Program-made: the position numbers and the translations under genes
Shown: positions 47,616 through 55,900 of the stretch, piece after piece
Position numbering within the stretch: the first letter of the stretch is position 1
How the letters are laid out: each line of letters starts with the position of its first letter
NCBI RefSeq assembly: GCF_001659685.2
Contig: NZ_LXYE02000039.1
Location: forward strand, 1 to 64,000
DNA length: 64,000 nt
DNA from: Labilibacter marinus
GTDB lineage: Bacteria > Bacteroidota > Bacteroidia > Bacteroidales > Marinilabiliaceae
Direction: 5' to 3'
Notes under the pieces: generated by a model
Databases searched by the model: none
Seen by the model: the letters and a program-made list of their open reading frames with translations, nothing else
Told to the model about the DNA's origin: nothing

Positions 47616-48006
47616 ACCAAATGTTTATTTAGCTGGAGGGATGGGATCCGGATGGCAAGATGATATTATAAAAAAGTTTGAAGGAAAATTTAACTTCTTT
47701 AATCCAAGAGATCATCATTTAGATGCTCCTGAGGAATATACAAATTGGGATTTGTTTTTTGTTTCTAAATGTGATATTTTGTTCGGATATATGGAAAAGG
47801 ACAATCCTTCTGGATTTGGACTAACATTAGAGATTGGTTATGCTAAAGCTCTTGATAAAACAATAATATTAACAGACGCACGAAGTACTATAGATGAAGT
47901 CTTTTCAAAACGATTTAATATAGTTCGGGAATCAGCAACCGTAATTTATCAGGATTTAGAGAGTAGTCTGAAGTTTCTTGAGAGATTCAGTGCCTATTCT
48001 ATTTAA
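47608..48006 (+). CDS. Nucleoside 2-deoxyribosyltransferase-like protein
   Basis: 132 residues. VYLAGGMGSGWQDDI, FFNPRDH, DLFFVSKCDILFGYME and SGFGLTLEIGYAKALDK follow the order of motifs in nucleoside 2-deoxyribosyltransferases. The Glu in TLEIGYA occupies the place of the nucleophile, and GWQDD fits the loop after strand 1. The fold cleaves or exchanges N-glycosidic bonds of nucleosides. In this operon it could process modified nucleotides or deplete a nucleotide. It ends the operon and converges with the frameshifted gene, overlapping its 3' end by about 50 bp. Confidence 0.75.
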   Translation: MIKPNVYLAGGMGSGWQDDIIKKFEGKFNFFNPRDHHLDAPEEYTNWDLFFVSKCDILFGYMEKDNPSGFGLTLEIGYAKALDKTIILTDARSTIDEVFSKRFNIVRESATVIYQDLESSLKFLERFSAYSI

Positions 48007-48616
48007 AGAACCAAGTTCTTTTTGTAACTCATTAACTTTATTCTCAATTACTATATCAAGTTCGCTCGGAAAAGTGTAGTCCTCAAACCTTTCTGGTTCT
48101 CCTATTAATTCGCGATCGTATAATTTATTAATAATAGTTACATGGTTAACTAAAGCGGGGGTAAATTTTGTTAGTATCCCTTTATCTTCACTGTCAGTAA
48201 CGAGATTGCCATTTTCAATATAGCCTGCTTTTAAAGTTACGAGTTTCTGGCACTCTCTACCTATTTCTAAAATCCTTTCCAGTAATTCTTTATCATTGCA
48301 AATTTTACTCCGTTGGCAAGTTCTGTAACCGTTCTAAACTTTTTACCATTCTTAAAAAGATCATGTAGTTGCTTACTACTTTGCGATATACAAGTAATGG
48401 TGCATATAATTTAGTAAGTTTGTTATATATATCTTTCCGTTTCTGGTCTCTTAATTCTTCAACAAATTGAAATTCTTGCAATCGAAGCCTATATTCATGC
48501 TTTTTTTCTTGCATTTTCTTTTGATTTCTTTGTGCTATAAAAACACTTACTAAACTTATAATAGTAGAAGTTAAAATGGCAAACAGTGTGATGTAAAATT
48601 GATAATCTTCTTTCAT
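47956..48616 (-). pseudogene. Frameshifted membrane-anchored protein
   Basis: The first half (48616 to 48305) reads 103 residues with one N-terminal membrane helix (ITLFAILTSTIISLVSVFIA) and a basic coiled-coil-like tail, stopping after ERLQNLPTE. The next frame (+1) continues from about 48320 as an open reading of some 110 residues to the stop at 47956 (...CNDKELLERILEIGR, KFTPALVNHVTIINKLYD). The two together would make a ~220-residue protein, so a one-base indel around 48305-48330 is likely. It may be a sequencing error or a real mutation. Fourth gene of the GHKL-DUF262-HEPN operon, 95 bp after the HEPN gene. Confidence 0.65.
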
Positions 48617-48710
48617 GATAGGTTTTTATTCTTAATTTAAGCAGTAAAACTATTTCATAAATTAGATTGCTATTAATAAACCTTATTAATCAACTTAATA
48701 CTTTTCCACA

Positions 48711-49511
48711 TTATTGGATAAGGCTAACTGTTTGTTGTTTCTCCTTTTGCTTTACAAACAACGGACATACACTTGATATCGCAGCTCCTAATTCCTTTAA
48801 AAATTCAATATAATCAATAAATTCACTGATTGATAGCCAAGTTACATCATTTGAAGGATGAGCGATTCCATTTCTTTTACTCATAAAATCATTTAGTTTC
48901 TTTTCGCAATCACTTTTTACTTTGCTTGGTTCTTGACCATCAAAATAGAATCTTATATTTGCCTGTGCAGCAATATCTTCCCAAATTCTTTTATAGCTAA
49001 TTTTTTTAAATAATTCACCAAGAATATTGGCCTTCATATTCCTTTCTGTCGTAGAAATGCACTGATAATTAATCGTAGAAAGATCGTTGTTGTGAATATT
49101 GTTATGTAGGTTTTTAATAAAACTATCTCTTGCACCTTCTCCATGCTGAAATTTACGTGGATCTGCTATAACTTTAGAGGTATCCTCAATAAGCGATGAT
49201 TGAAATTCCGAAGGAAGTTTTTTAAACATAGGATGGATTTTTGCTACCTGTGTAGCTGTTTCTTCAAAAATTGTTTTTACGAATATTTCAAATCGACCTG
49301 CTACATACGGCACTATGGTTCCAGGGATCTTGTTAATACCTTTTGAACTATCTTTATATAGATTTTGTACTTCAATAAACTGTAATTCAAACTCACTTTT
49401 TTCATCTGTTGTACAGTTTAAGTTCTTTTTTTGCTCTAATTTCGCAAGAAGATTAACGACTCCAACAATATCATCTAAATCAAGCGAAAACTCGGAAAAG
49501 ATACTTTGCAT
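48711..49511 (-). CDS. HEPN-domain protein (MAE_28990/RiboL-PSP-HEPN type)
   Basis: 266 residues, mostly helical. R213-NGIA-H218 (RNGIAHPS) is the Rx4H active-site motif of HEPN ribonucleases. The surroundings (YVAGRFEIFVKTIFEE near residue 70, KRIWEDIAAQ near 175) fit the HEPN family often paired with DUF262 proteins. Members act as toxin-like RNases or as scaffolds. It starts 12 bp after the DUF262 stop and probably shares its transcript. Likely the effector of the minus-strand module. Confidence 0.78.
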   Translation of the reverse strand: MQSIFSEFSLDLDDIVGVVNLLAKLEQKKNLNCTTDEKSEFELQFIEVQNLYKDSSKGINKIPGTIVPYVAGRFEIFVKTIFEETATQVAKIHPMFKKLPSEFQSSLIEDTSKVIADPRKFQHGEGARDSFIKNLHNNIHNNDLSTINYQCISTTERNMKANILGELFKKISYKRIWEDIAAQANIRFYFDGQEPSKVKSDCEKKLNDFMSKRNGIAHPSNDVTWLSISEFIDYIEFLKELGAAISSVCPLFVKQKEKQQTVSLIQ

Positions 49512-49522
49512 TATAATTTATC

Positions 49523-50689
49523 TTAAATTGTTGTTGTTAAAATCTCAATTGCTTTATTCACTCGATATTTAATGTTTTCAATAGAATTACCTTTAGTTAT
49601 GATTTTATCATATTCTTCTGGTTTACCAAGCACTATTTTAAGATTGTTTAAGACGGTTTCCTTAGGTTGTATCTTATCCTCTTCTGTTATTGAGTATGCA
49701 ACAAGCATACTGTCGTATAGGTTTCTAGCTCTTCTTGGTTTTTCCAATGTTGAGTTCATGATAGACTCTATTCCTATGTTTGAAAATAGACCTTGAATTG
49801 AAGAAGAAAAGTCTAATCCAAACTTCTCTAGTTCATCATCATTAGCTGACTTATACTTTTTCATAGTATCATCAAGAAGCTTCTTCATTGACCCCTCCAC
49901 TTCACCATAATATGCCTCTTTTATTGCGAAAAAACGTAATACTAATTCGCAATCAGACATGTTTCTATACAACGGATTATTTTTAATTTTCTCAATATTT
50001 TCTGGGATACTCCAAAAACTTCTAAAAAATTGGTTTGTGGACAATTTAAATATAAGATCATTAAATCGACTTGAATAAATGGCATTTCTTAATTCTTGAA
50101 AATTTAGTTTTTCCCCACCTGTATTGAGCCGATTAAATAATATCATTCTCAGGTCATATTTATCAAAACTATTTGATTCAACAAGTAATATTGTTGCTGT
50201 TATTGTTCTTCTATATAACAAGCGTTTATTTTCATCTTCTAAGGTTGAAAACTTTTCTCCATCAAGGTGTGTTAAAAATTCCAACCCCTTTAATTTAAAC
50301 CTATCTTTAAAGAAGTCATTAATAGCTTCTAAACGTTGCCTACCATCAACAACCTCGTATTCGTAATAATCATTTTCGTATAGAAATATAGGAGGGATAG
50401 GTATATTCATTAGAAAAGACTCTATTAATCTTGATTTCTGAATAGCGCTCCACCTTGATCTTCTTTGATAATCAGGACCTAATTGAATGTTTTTATCGAT
50501 TGAATTTGCCAAATAGTCAAGATTGTAGTCTTGGTTTGATTTAATGACTCTTAAACTCTTTAGCTTATGATTGTCAGAATTGTCCTCAGGAATGGAGTTA
50601 TCTTCTTCTTCCCATTTTTTCACTTCTTGTTCTTCTATTTCTTGGTTCTCAAAAAAATTATCCATCATATTAAAATTATTGTCATTCAC
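49523..50689 (-). CDS. DUF262 protein (GmrS/SspE N-domain-like)
   Basis: 388 residues. The N-terminal DUF262 domain shows LGPDYQRRSRW (about 70-80), IPIPPIFLYE (96-105) and VVDGRQRLEAI (113-123), the ParB/Srx-like DGxxR motif. I see no C-terminal DUF1524 HNH signature, so the nuclease half of GmrSD/SspE is missing. In SspE the DUF262 domain senses phosphorothioated DNA through NTPase activity. Together with the DndC-like gene next door this suggests a modification sensor. An acidic leader of about 45 residues precedes the domain. The start overlaps the GHKL stop by 8 bp. Confidence 0.85.
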   Translation of the reverse strand: MNDNNFNMMDNFFENQEIEEQEVKKWEEEDNSIPEDNSDNHKLKSLRVIKSNQDYNLDYLANSIDKNIQLGPDYQRRSRWSAIQKSRLIESFLMNIPIPPIFLYENDYYEYEVVDGRQRLEAINDFFKDRFKLKGLEFLTHLDGEKFSTLEDENKRLLYRRTITATILLVESNSFDKYDLRMILFNRLNTGGEKLNFQELRNAIYSSRFNDLIFKLSTNQFFRSFWSIPENIEKIKNNPLYRNMSDCELVLRFFAIKEAYYGEVEGSMKKLLDDTMKKYKSANDDELEKFGLDFSSSIQGLFSNIGIESIMNSTLEKPRRARNLYDSMLVAYSITEEDKIQPKETVLNNLKIVLGKPEEYDKIITKGNSIENIKYRVNKAIEILTTTI

Positions 50690-53123
50690 TTAACCCTTGC
50701 ATTAACTCTTCCATACCCCCAAAATTTAAAATAAACTCGGAGTAGTAAGACTGAAATACATCTTTCAAGTAATCCGCAATATCTACTGATTGTTCTTGAT
50801 TATTTTCATCAACCCTTATTAATGAATATTTTTGCTTTTTTGTAATCGTGTATAAGAAAAGGGTATGAAAATACACCGATGAAATGTATTTGTTATCTGC
50901 AACGGTTAATTGTTCTTGGGTTATGTTTTTATTTTTTGATTTATAGTTTAGTATAACACCTGAATCCATATTAATGATGACCTTTTCTAAAGCATCCCCA
51001 GATGCTACAGGAATCATTACAACTTGGTGATCAATTTCTTCTCCCATTGCCGCAACATCATCCCAACTGCCTTGGTTTTCATTAGGCTCTTTGTATGCTA
51101 GTTGAAATTCTGGTAAACCAAGATTTTCTTCGGAAACCTTATCTTCATCAGGAGCCTTTTCTTTGGGCTGCTCTTTGTCGGCAATTTTAACCCAAAAAAC
51201 TTGGTCAAATTCTTCGCCCGTACCATTTAAGGTTACCTTTATTTGGCACATATCACCTACCTCTAATGGAGCGCTTTTTAAAGGATTTAGACCAATTTTA
51301 ATATTACCATCTTTAGGGCTACGCTTATCAACATTAAATATATCCTCTATGTCACTAATTCCGGCTCTATCACCTCCTGATGTTTCGTTTTCCTTTTTAA
51401 AGTTTAATAAGGCAATTTTCATTTCTCCTGGTTCTTCAACTCTGTCGAAATAATGATTTTCTACATCCGTGTCAAAAGACATGGTTTTTTCTCCACCTAG
51501 AGGAATACTGGCCACTTCTTTTTCTCCATCATTTTTCGCGTTTAACTTAAAAAAAGATGGAAATCGTTGTGGATTGAATGGCTCTTTTTCTTTGTGAGTT
51601 TTTGCTTGCTTGTTCTTTTCTGCTTTAGGTTTCTCTTTCTTTTGTTCCAGTTTAAACGTTTGATCTAGAAGCTTTAAAAGATCGCTATTCATAGGGAGCG
51701 ATTTAGTAAAGTTCTTTAGTAAGTCTTTTGCATCATTACTGTCCGTAGAAAATGCATTCTTTCGCATCTTTTCTATTTCAGCAAGTCTTCCATCTTTTTG
51801 AGTTAACTTTTTAGAAAGAAACTTTCTCAATGCAGAAGTTTCGTCACCATTTTTTAAACGATCCCGGGAAGCCATAAATAGCTCTTTTCTAAAACTGTAA
51901 TCCATATGTGTACAATCAACATGAATTAGAAGGTGATTTTTTAAAAGATTCATTTTAAGACTGCGAGAAATAAATTCAGAAGTAAAGTGACCATGAACTT
52001 GCCCATTCATAGAGAACAATACGGACATATTATTTTTGAAGTATCTTTTTTGAATATTTTCTTTGGTCTTTTTTACATCATTATCTTTTACCTTGGTTTT
52101 AAATACATAAGATGTGACCCTAGTTTTACCTATATTTTCCTCTTTATACTCATTGGACCAATACTCTTCTAAATACTCTTCCTTTTCTGCTTCCAACCTT
52201 CTTTTTAATCCAAATAAATCAAGTTCTAAAACTTTGTTGTTTGGATATCGCTTTTTTGTCTCAACTGTCAATATTGGAAGTGCAGGTTGAAATAAAAATT
52301 CATTAATACTTTGGTTTAATTCTTGAGCAAACCCATAAATGCCAGGAGGAAATTGGTAGGAGTAGAGTTTAATAATTGAGCCTGTTTTAAATTCTCTACC
52401 ATGAAGATTTAAGTCAAGTTCGGTAATCTGAAATGCAGGAATTTTGCTATTAATAACAAGATATTCATACCAAGTGTTTTTCTTTTCCAACTGATCTTGC
52501 TTTGAAAAAGGGTGCTCACGTACCAGTGTGAAACCAAATTTACCAGAATTGTCATAACGTTTAGAAGCTATTAATTGGTAGCTCTTTTTACCACAAAATA
52601 CTATTCCACCACTTCCGCCCATATTATACTTTCCTTGTACAAAATGGATTTTATTCTTATTGCCTCTTAATAGAGATAGGAAAGAATCTTCAAATTGTTC
52701 TGGGTGTTGTCCTTCACCATTGTCGTAAATTATTACAGAAGTATTTCTTGGCGAACCATCTGCTATAATTTGAATTTCTTCAGATTGTTTTCTTCTTACA
52801 GTTTTTAAATCCCAATCTTTATGTTTGGGGTAAAAGCGTTCTATGGCTTCAGTCATAGATCTTGGTGAATCCTTAGATTCTGGATCTATGTTTTCTTCCA
52901 AACATCTTTTTGTAAGAGTAGCATCAATGGAGTTTGTTATTTTTTCAATAAGAGCGGCTATAGGACTAGCTTGCTGGTTCTCAATGACACCATAAGTAGT
53001 TTCACTTCCGCCTAATGGCTTCCAGTTTTTCTTCTGATTAAATATTTCTGGATGTTTAGTTATTACATCTTCAACTTCTTGTTCTGTTCCTGCTTTGTAC
53101 AGTTCAAAAAATAAATCTTGCAT
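50682..53123 (-). CDS. GHKL (Hsp90/MORC-like) ATPase
   Basis: 813 residues. The Bergerat fold is evident: N-box ALIEKITNSIDA (E60, N64, D67), G1 box DNGEG at 134-138 and G2 box GKYNMGGSGG at 164-173. The N-terminus is helical; a lysine/glutamate-rich linker lies around residues 490-530; the C-terminal half is beta-rich with no recognised domain. ATP-driven dimerisation is typical of this superfamily, as in MORC and MutL. First gene of the minus-strand operon with a promoter candidate at 53206. Perhaps the ATP-switch that controls DUF262 and HEPN partners. Confidence 0.83.
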   Translation of the reverse strand: MQDLFFELYKAGTEQEVEDVITKHPEIFNQKKNWKPLGGSETTYGVIENQQASPIAALIEKITNSIDATLTKRCLEENIDPESKDSPRSMTEAIERFYPKHKDWDLKTVRRKQSEEIQIIADGSPRNTSVIIYDNGEGQHPEQFEDSFLSLLRGNKNKIHFVQGKYNMGGSGGIVFCGKKSYQLIASKRYDNSGKFGFTLVREHPFSKQDQLEKKNTWYEYLVINSKIPAFQITELDLNLHGREFKTGSIIKLYSYQFPPGIYGFAQELNQSINEFLFQPALPILTVETKKRYPNNKVLELDLFGLKRRLEAEKEEYLEEYWSNEYKEENIGKTRVTSYVFKTKVKDNDVKKTKENIQKRYFKNNMSVLFSMNGQVHGHFTSEFISRSLKMNLLKNHLLIHVDCTHMDYSFRKELFMASRDRLKNGDETSALRKFLSKKLTQKDGRLAEIEKMRKNAFSTDSNDAKDLLKNFTKSLPMNSDLLKLLDQTFKLEQKKEKPKAEKNKQAKTHKEKEPFNPQRFPSFFKLNAKNDGEKEVASIPLGGEKTMSFDTDVENHYFDRVEEPGEMKIALLNFKKENETSGGDRAGISDIEDIFNVDKRSPKDGNIKIGLNPLKSAPLEVGDMCQIKVTLNGTGEEFDQVFWVKIADKEQPKEKAPDEDKVSEENLGLPEFQLAYKEPNENQGSWDDVAAMGEEIDHQVVMIPVASGDALEKVIINMDSGVILNYKSKNKNITQEQLTVADNKYISSVYFHTLFLYTITKKQKYSLIRVDENNQEQSVDIADYLKDVFQSYYSEFILNFGGMEELMQGLSE

Positions 53124-53205
53124 ATCTGAGTTAAGAATAATTAAATGAAAAACTCAACACCTAGTAAGTAATGTATAATGATGTCAACTTTTGTAAGTTC
53201 ATATT

Positions 53206-53238
53206 CAAAAGTAGCATAAAATATATTAGACTTCAAAA
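53206..53238 (-). promoter_or_regulatory. Promoter candidate of the GHKL operon
   Basis: On minus, TTTG (plus 53235-53238), 21 bases and TACTTTTG (plus 53206-53213) fit the Bacteroidota consensus, some 80 bp before the GHKL start. Confidence 0.45.
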
Positions 53239-53756
53239 TTTTAGAGGTACAAAAGTTTGAAGAACATAATGGTCAGCTAAAAAAACTAAAGTCATATTCA
53301 GCCGATAAGTATAAACTGCTTACACTATAGCATATCTTTACCAGTAGCGTTTTTCAATCTGAAATGTGCCAGTTAACTCAAGTAATCTATAATCTAAAGA
53401 AGAATATTTTTCATTACATTTATACAGGTTTTGGGCATTTGTATGGGTGCGAAGGTGCCGGTGCTTATTTATGTTAATTTTTTTAATAAAATAGAAATGG
53501 TAATACCTAAATTAATATAGTGGTTTGCGTTTACTTTATCGGCAATTGTACGGGAAGCAATCAAGAGTTACGGGGAAATTAAGGTGGCCAAGCTGTAACA
53601 GCAAGAAAACAAAAACTGTTACACAAATATTTTAAAAACTTATCATATTTACATATGACTGTTATCCAGCGATGAACACACCATAATCTATTTACCCTCT
53701 GACGTAAAGTAAGGAGGCTTGTTTAATAATACCTAATTCCACACTCCAAAAAGTAA
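53239..53756. other. Intergenic region with one small inverted repeat
   Basis: GTAACAG and CTGTTAC pair across 14 bases near 53597-53624. There is no open frame of note. This may be a relic of earlier cargo; base composition is slightly more mixed than in the neighbours (GGTGCGAAGGTGCCGGTG near 53445). Confidence 0.45.
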
Positions 53757-54467
53757 ATGAGCAATTTTAATAAAGCAGTATTTAGAGGAACAAAGGGAAT
53801 TGTTTTGCATAAACAACTCCTTTCAAGGAAATTTTCTAAAATTAAGGAGTACGTGCACGAGACCAAGTCCCTTATTGAGAAAAAGCATAATGAACTTGAA
53901 GAACATGTTGGGGGAGAACTTGAAGGAATTGAAGATGCTACTACAGCTTCAAATATTATTGAATTTTATAATGAAGATTTCAATAAATATGAAAACACAT
54001 ATACAGAGTTACTTATGAACTCGACATTTATTACTGCGTTTTCTACATTTGAACATTCTTTCTATAGAATTTGCCAATATGCTAAAAATCAAAAAAAAGC
54101 AATGGTTTCGGTGAACGATTTAAGTGGAAATGGAATTATTGTAAAATGTAAAAAATATATTGAAAAAGTAATAGAGCTTGATTTAAGCACGTTAAATAAG
54201 GATTGGCAAGAATTAACCTACTATAATAAAATAAGGAATGTATTAGTTCATAATGCAGGTAGTTTCAAAAAAGAAAAAACTAAACCTATTGAAAAGCAGG
54301 AGCTTTACTCCTTTATTACAAATAACCCGTTAATTAAACAAAAAAATGAAAAGCATGGCTATTTTTATATCGATAATAGTCAATTTATTATAGAGTTTTG
54401 CGAAAAGGCTGAAAAGTATTTGCTGCATATTGCAGACTTGGTTTTACAGGTTAAAAAAGAAGTTTAA
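53757..54467 (+). CDS. Second HEPN-like protein
   Basis: 236 helical residues. R160-NVLV-H165 (RNVLVHNAG) again fits Rx4H, preceded by FITAFSTFEHSFYRIC, which looks like the first HEPN helix. A coiled-coil-like stretch lies at 25-60. No sequence link to the other HEPN gene beyond the motif. It is followed after 88 bp by the HicB-like gene. A toxin, or a phage-sensing RNase, is possible; function unproven. Confidence 0.65.
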   Translation: MSNFNKAVFRGTKGIVLHKQLLSRKFSKIKEYVHETKSLIEKKHNELEEHVGGELEGIEDATTASNIIEFYNEDFNKYENTYTELLMNSTFITAFSTFEHSFYRICQYAKNQKKAMVSVNDLSGNGIIVKCKKYIEKVIELDLSTLNKDWQELTYYNKIRNVLVHNAGSFKKEKTKPIEKQELYSFITNNPLIKQKNEKHGYFYIDNSQFIIEFCEKAEKYLLHIADLVLQVKKEV

Positions 54468-54555
54468 TTAAGTTATGGCATCAATTATGCATTATGAATA
54501 CTAAAATATTTGTCTTACAAAGGTATAATCGTTGGGGTAAATAAAATAATTGGGC

Positions 54556-54975
54556 ATGAAAAATATACCAACAGAAGAAGAATATATGAAAGCTGAAGAA
54601 CGAATGGAAGAAATCATCAAATCCAATCTAGTAACCAACAATACGCCGTCAAATGATCAATTGTTCCAGGAACTAGATAAGGTTTCTGATATTGTCAAAG
54701 CTTACGAAGAAATACATTTTCCAATAGAAGAATCAATAATAAAATACCGCGATTACAGAGGAACTGTCGAGTTTAGCAAAGCAGACGGATGTTATTTTGG
54801 TCAGGTTTTAGATATTGGCAAATCTCTGATTTCATATGAAGGCTCAACACTTGAAGAGATGGAAATAGATTTCAGAGATGCTATTGATGAACACATCAAT
54901 GATTTGGCGGAAGAAAAGTCGCTTCATGAAGTAGCTGAGGGGGCGGCAAAAAAGAGAAATGGGAAGGTAATTTAA
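54556..54975 (+). CDS. HicB-like protein, no HicA seen
   Basis: 139 residues from the ATG at 54556 (a TTG six bases earlier extends the frame). The C-terminal part has YRGTVEFSKADGCYFGQVLD and STLEEMEIDFRDAIDEH, the HicB partial-RNase-H-like domain. A HicA toxin normally sits beside it, but the 88 bp upstream and the following sequence hold none. It could be a stray antitoxin, or partner the HEPN gene just upstream. The N-terminal 60 residues are helical, where a DNA-binding domain would otherwise be at the C-terminus. Confidence 0.75.
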   Translation: MKNIPTEEEYMKAEERMEEIIKSNLVTNNTPSNDQLFQELDKVSDIVKAYEEIHFPIEESIIKYRDYRGTVEFSKADGCYFGQVLDIGKSLISYEGSTLEEMEIDFRDAIDEHINDLAEEKSLHEVAEGAAKKRNGKVI

Positions 54976-55167
54976 ATATAATACGTTTAATTAATGATGA
55001 GTACATTTAGCTTAAGATATACGAATTCACAATTTGCGAATCGGCATAAATACACTTTATATGTGTGGACAAATGCGTATTGATATTATGCAGACTCGCA
55101 TAAAAATAAAGTTTTTCAAATTGTTAACTTGATAGAAAAGCTGACAACAGCTTTAGAAATATCATAT

Positions 55168-55204
55168 AAAAAGCCACAGTATAACGTTCATACTGTGGCT
55201 TTTA
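55168..55204 (+). terminator. Hairpin terminator
   Basis: AAAAGCCACAGTAT and ATACTGTGGCTTTT form a 14-bp stem around AACGTTC, with T-rich sequence following; may close the HicB-like transcript 190 bp upstream. Confidence 0.85.
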
Positions 55205-55366
55205 ATCTTTAACCAAACCTAACCCTAAACTATGAGTTAGTTCAAATATAATGCTTTTTTTTACAATTGTATAGAGTCTTATCTAATTGTTTTTTATTTT
55301 TCAGCAATGAAATATCATAAATACGATCAAGTTCACTGTTGAGTATGAATTAATACTTAACTAAAA

Positions 55367-55636
55367 GTGAAACATTACGAGGAGGAATTTCCGTATGAAT
55401 TGAAAGGGAAAGCCAAAAAAGAATTCCGTCTTAAAAAGGCATTCGGATATTATTACCCAGGATTAGTTGATATTCCGAAAAAGTTTAGCAACGTTAGAAT
55501 TTCTAGGATTCAAAATTATATTGAGGTTGGAGGTTGTAATTTTTGCTTTCCTCATGGAATCGATACTCCCAATTCAACACATGAAAAAAGGAGAAACAGA
55601 AACTGGAAAAGATACCGAAAAACAAGATGGAAATGA
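55367..55636 (+). CDS. Small basic hypothetical protein
   Basis: 89 residues with a GTG start; an in-frame stop codon lies just upstream, so no earlier start is possible. The sequence has FRLKKAFGYYYPGLVDIPKK, GGCNFCFPHG and a very basic tail (KRRNRNWKRYRKTRWK). A CxxC-like NFCF site and Arg/Lys tail suggest nucleic-acid contact, but no family is known to me. A good terminator follows 7 bp later, supporting reality. Confidence 0.65.
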   Translation: MKHYEEEFPYELKGKAKKEFRLKKAFGYYYPGLVDIPKKFSNVRISRIQNYIEVGGCNFCFPHGIDTPNSTHEKRRNRNWKRYRKTRWK

Positions 55637-55642
55637 GATTAC

Positions 55643-55668
55643 AAGGCATCATTTATGGTGCCTTTTTT
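55643..55668 (+). terminator. Hairpin terminator after the small basic gene
   Basis: AAGGCATCA pairs with TGGTGCCTT (one wobble) around TTTA, then TTTT. Confidence 0.75.
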
Positions 55669-55683
55669 AATACCGACGAGTTT

Positions 55684-55900
55684 TTATAATTCCATGTTGG
55701 CGTCTTCAATGAATTTGAGAGCTTCATTATTTACCAAAGAGAGCCTGGCATTAATCTATACTTCTATTCTCTGACCTTTTATGAACTGCTCACATACGGC
55801 ACCCATTACATCCATAATCAAGAATTCTTTTTGCATAGGTACATTGTTCCACTGTACATCCAGCTAAAGGAATCTTATAATTTTTTTCTTTTTTCGACAT
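55684..55900 (-). pseudogene. Degenerate small cysteine-rich gene
   Basis: From the ATG at 55900 a 36-residue reading with four cysteines (GCTVEQCTYAKRI then GCNGCRM) stops at 55790. Shifting frame once there continues CEQFIKGQRIEV, an amber stop and then NARLSLVNNEALKFIEDANMEL to the stop at 55684. Two lesions would turn a ~71-residue protein into this. The CxxxxC plus CxxC arrangement could bind a metal. Alternatively the 36-residue ORF is the real gene. Confidence 0.4.

Noticed and set aside
41770-53123. A complete BREX, Dnd or Ssp system
   Set aside because: I find no pglZ, DNA methyltransferase, Lon-like protease, dndB/D/E or sspB/C-like gene; only a DndC-like, a DUF262 and a BrxC-like ATPase resemble parts of those systems.
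53239-53756. A missed gene between the GHKL operon and the second HEPN gene
   Set aside because: All frames are interrupted often and no motif is visible; only a small inverted repeat and the promoter candidate remain.
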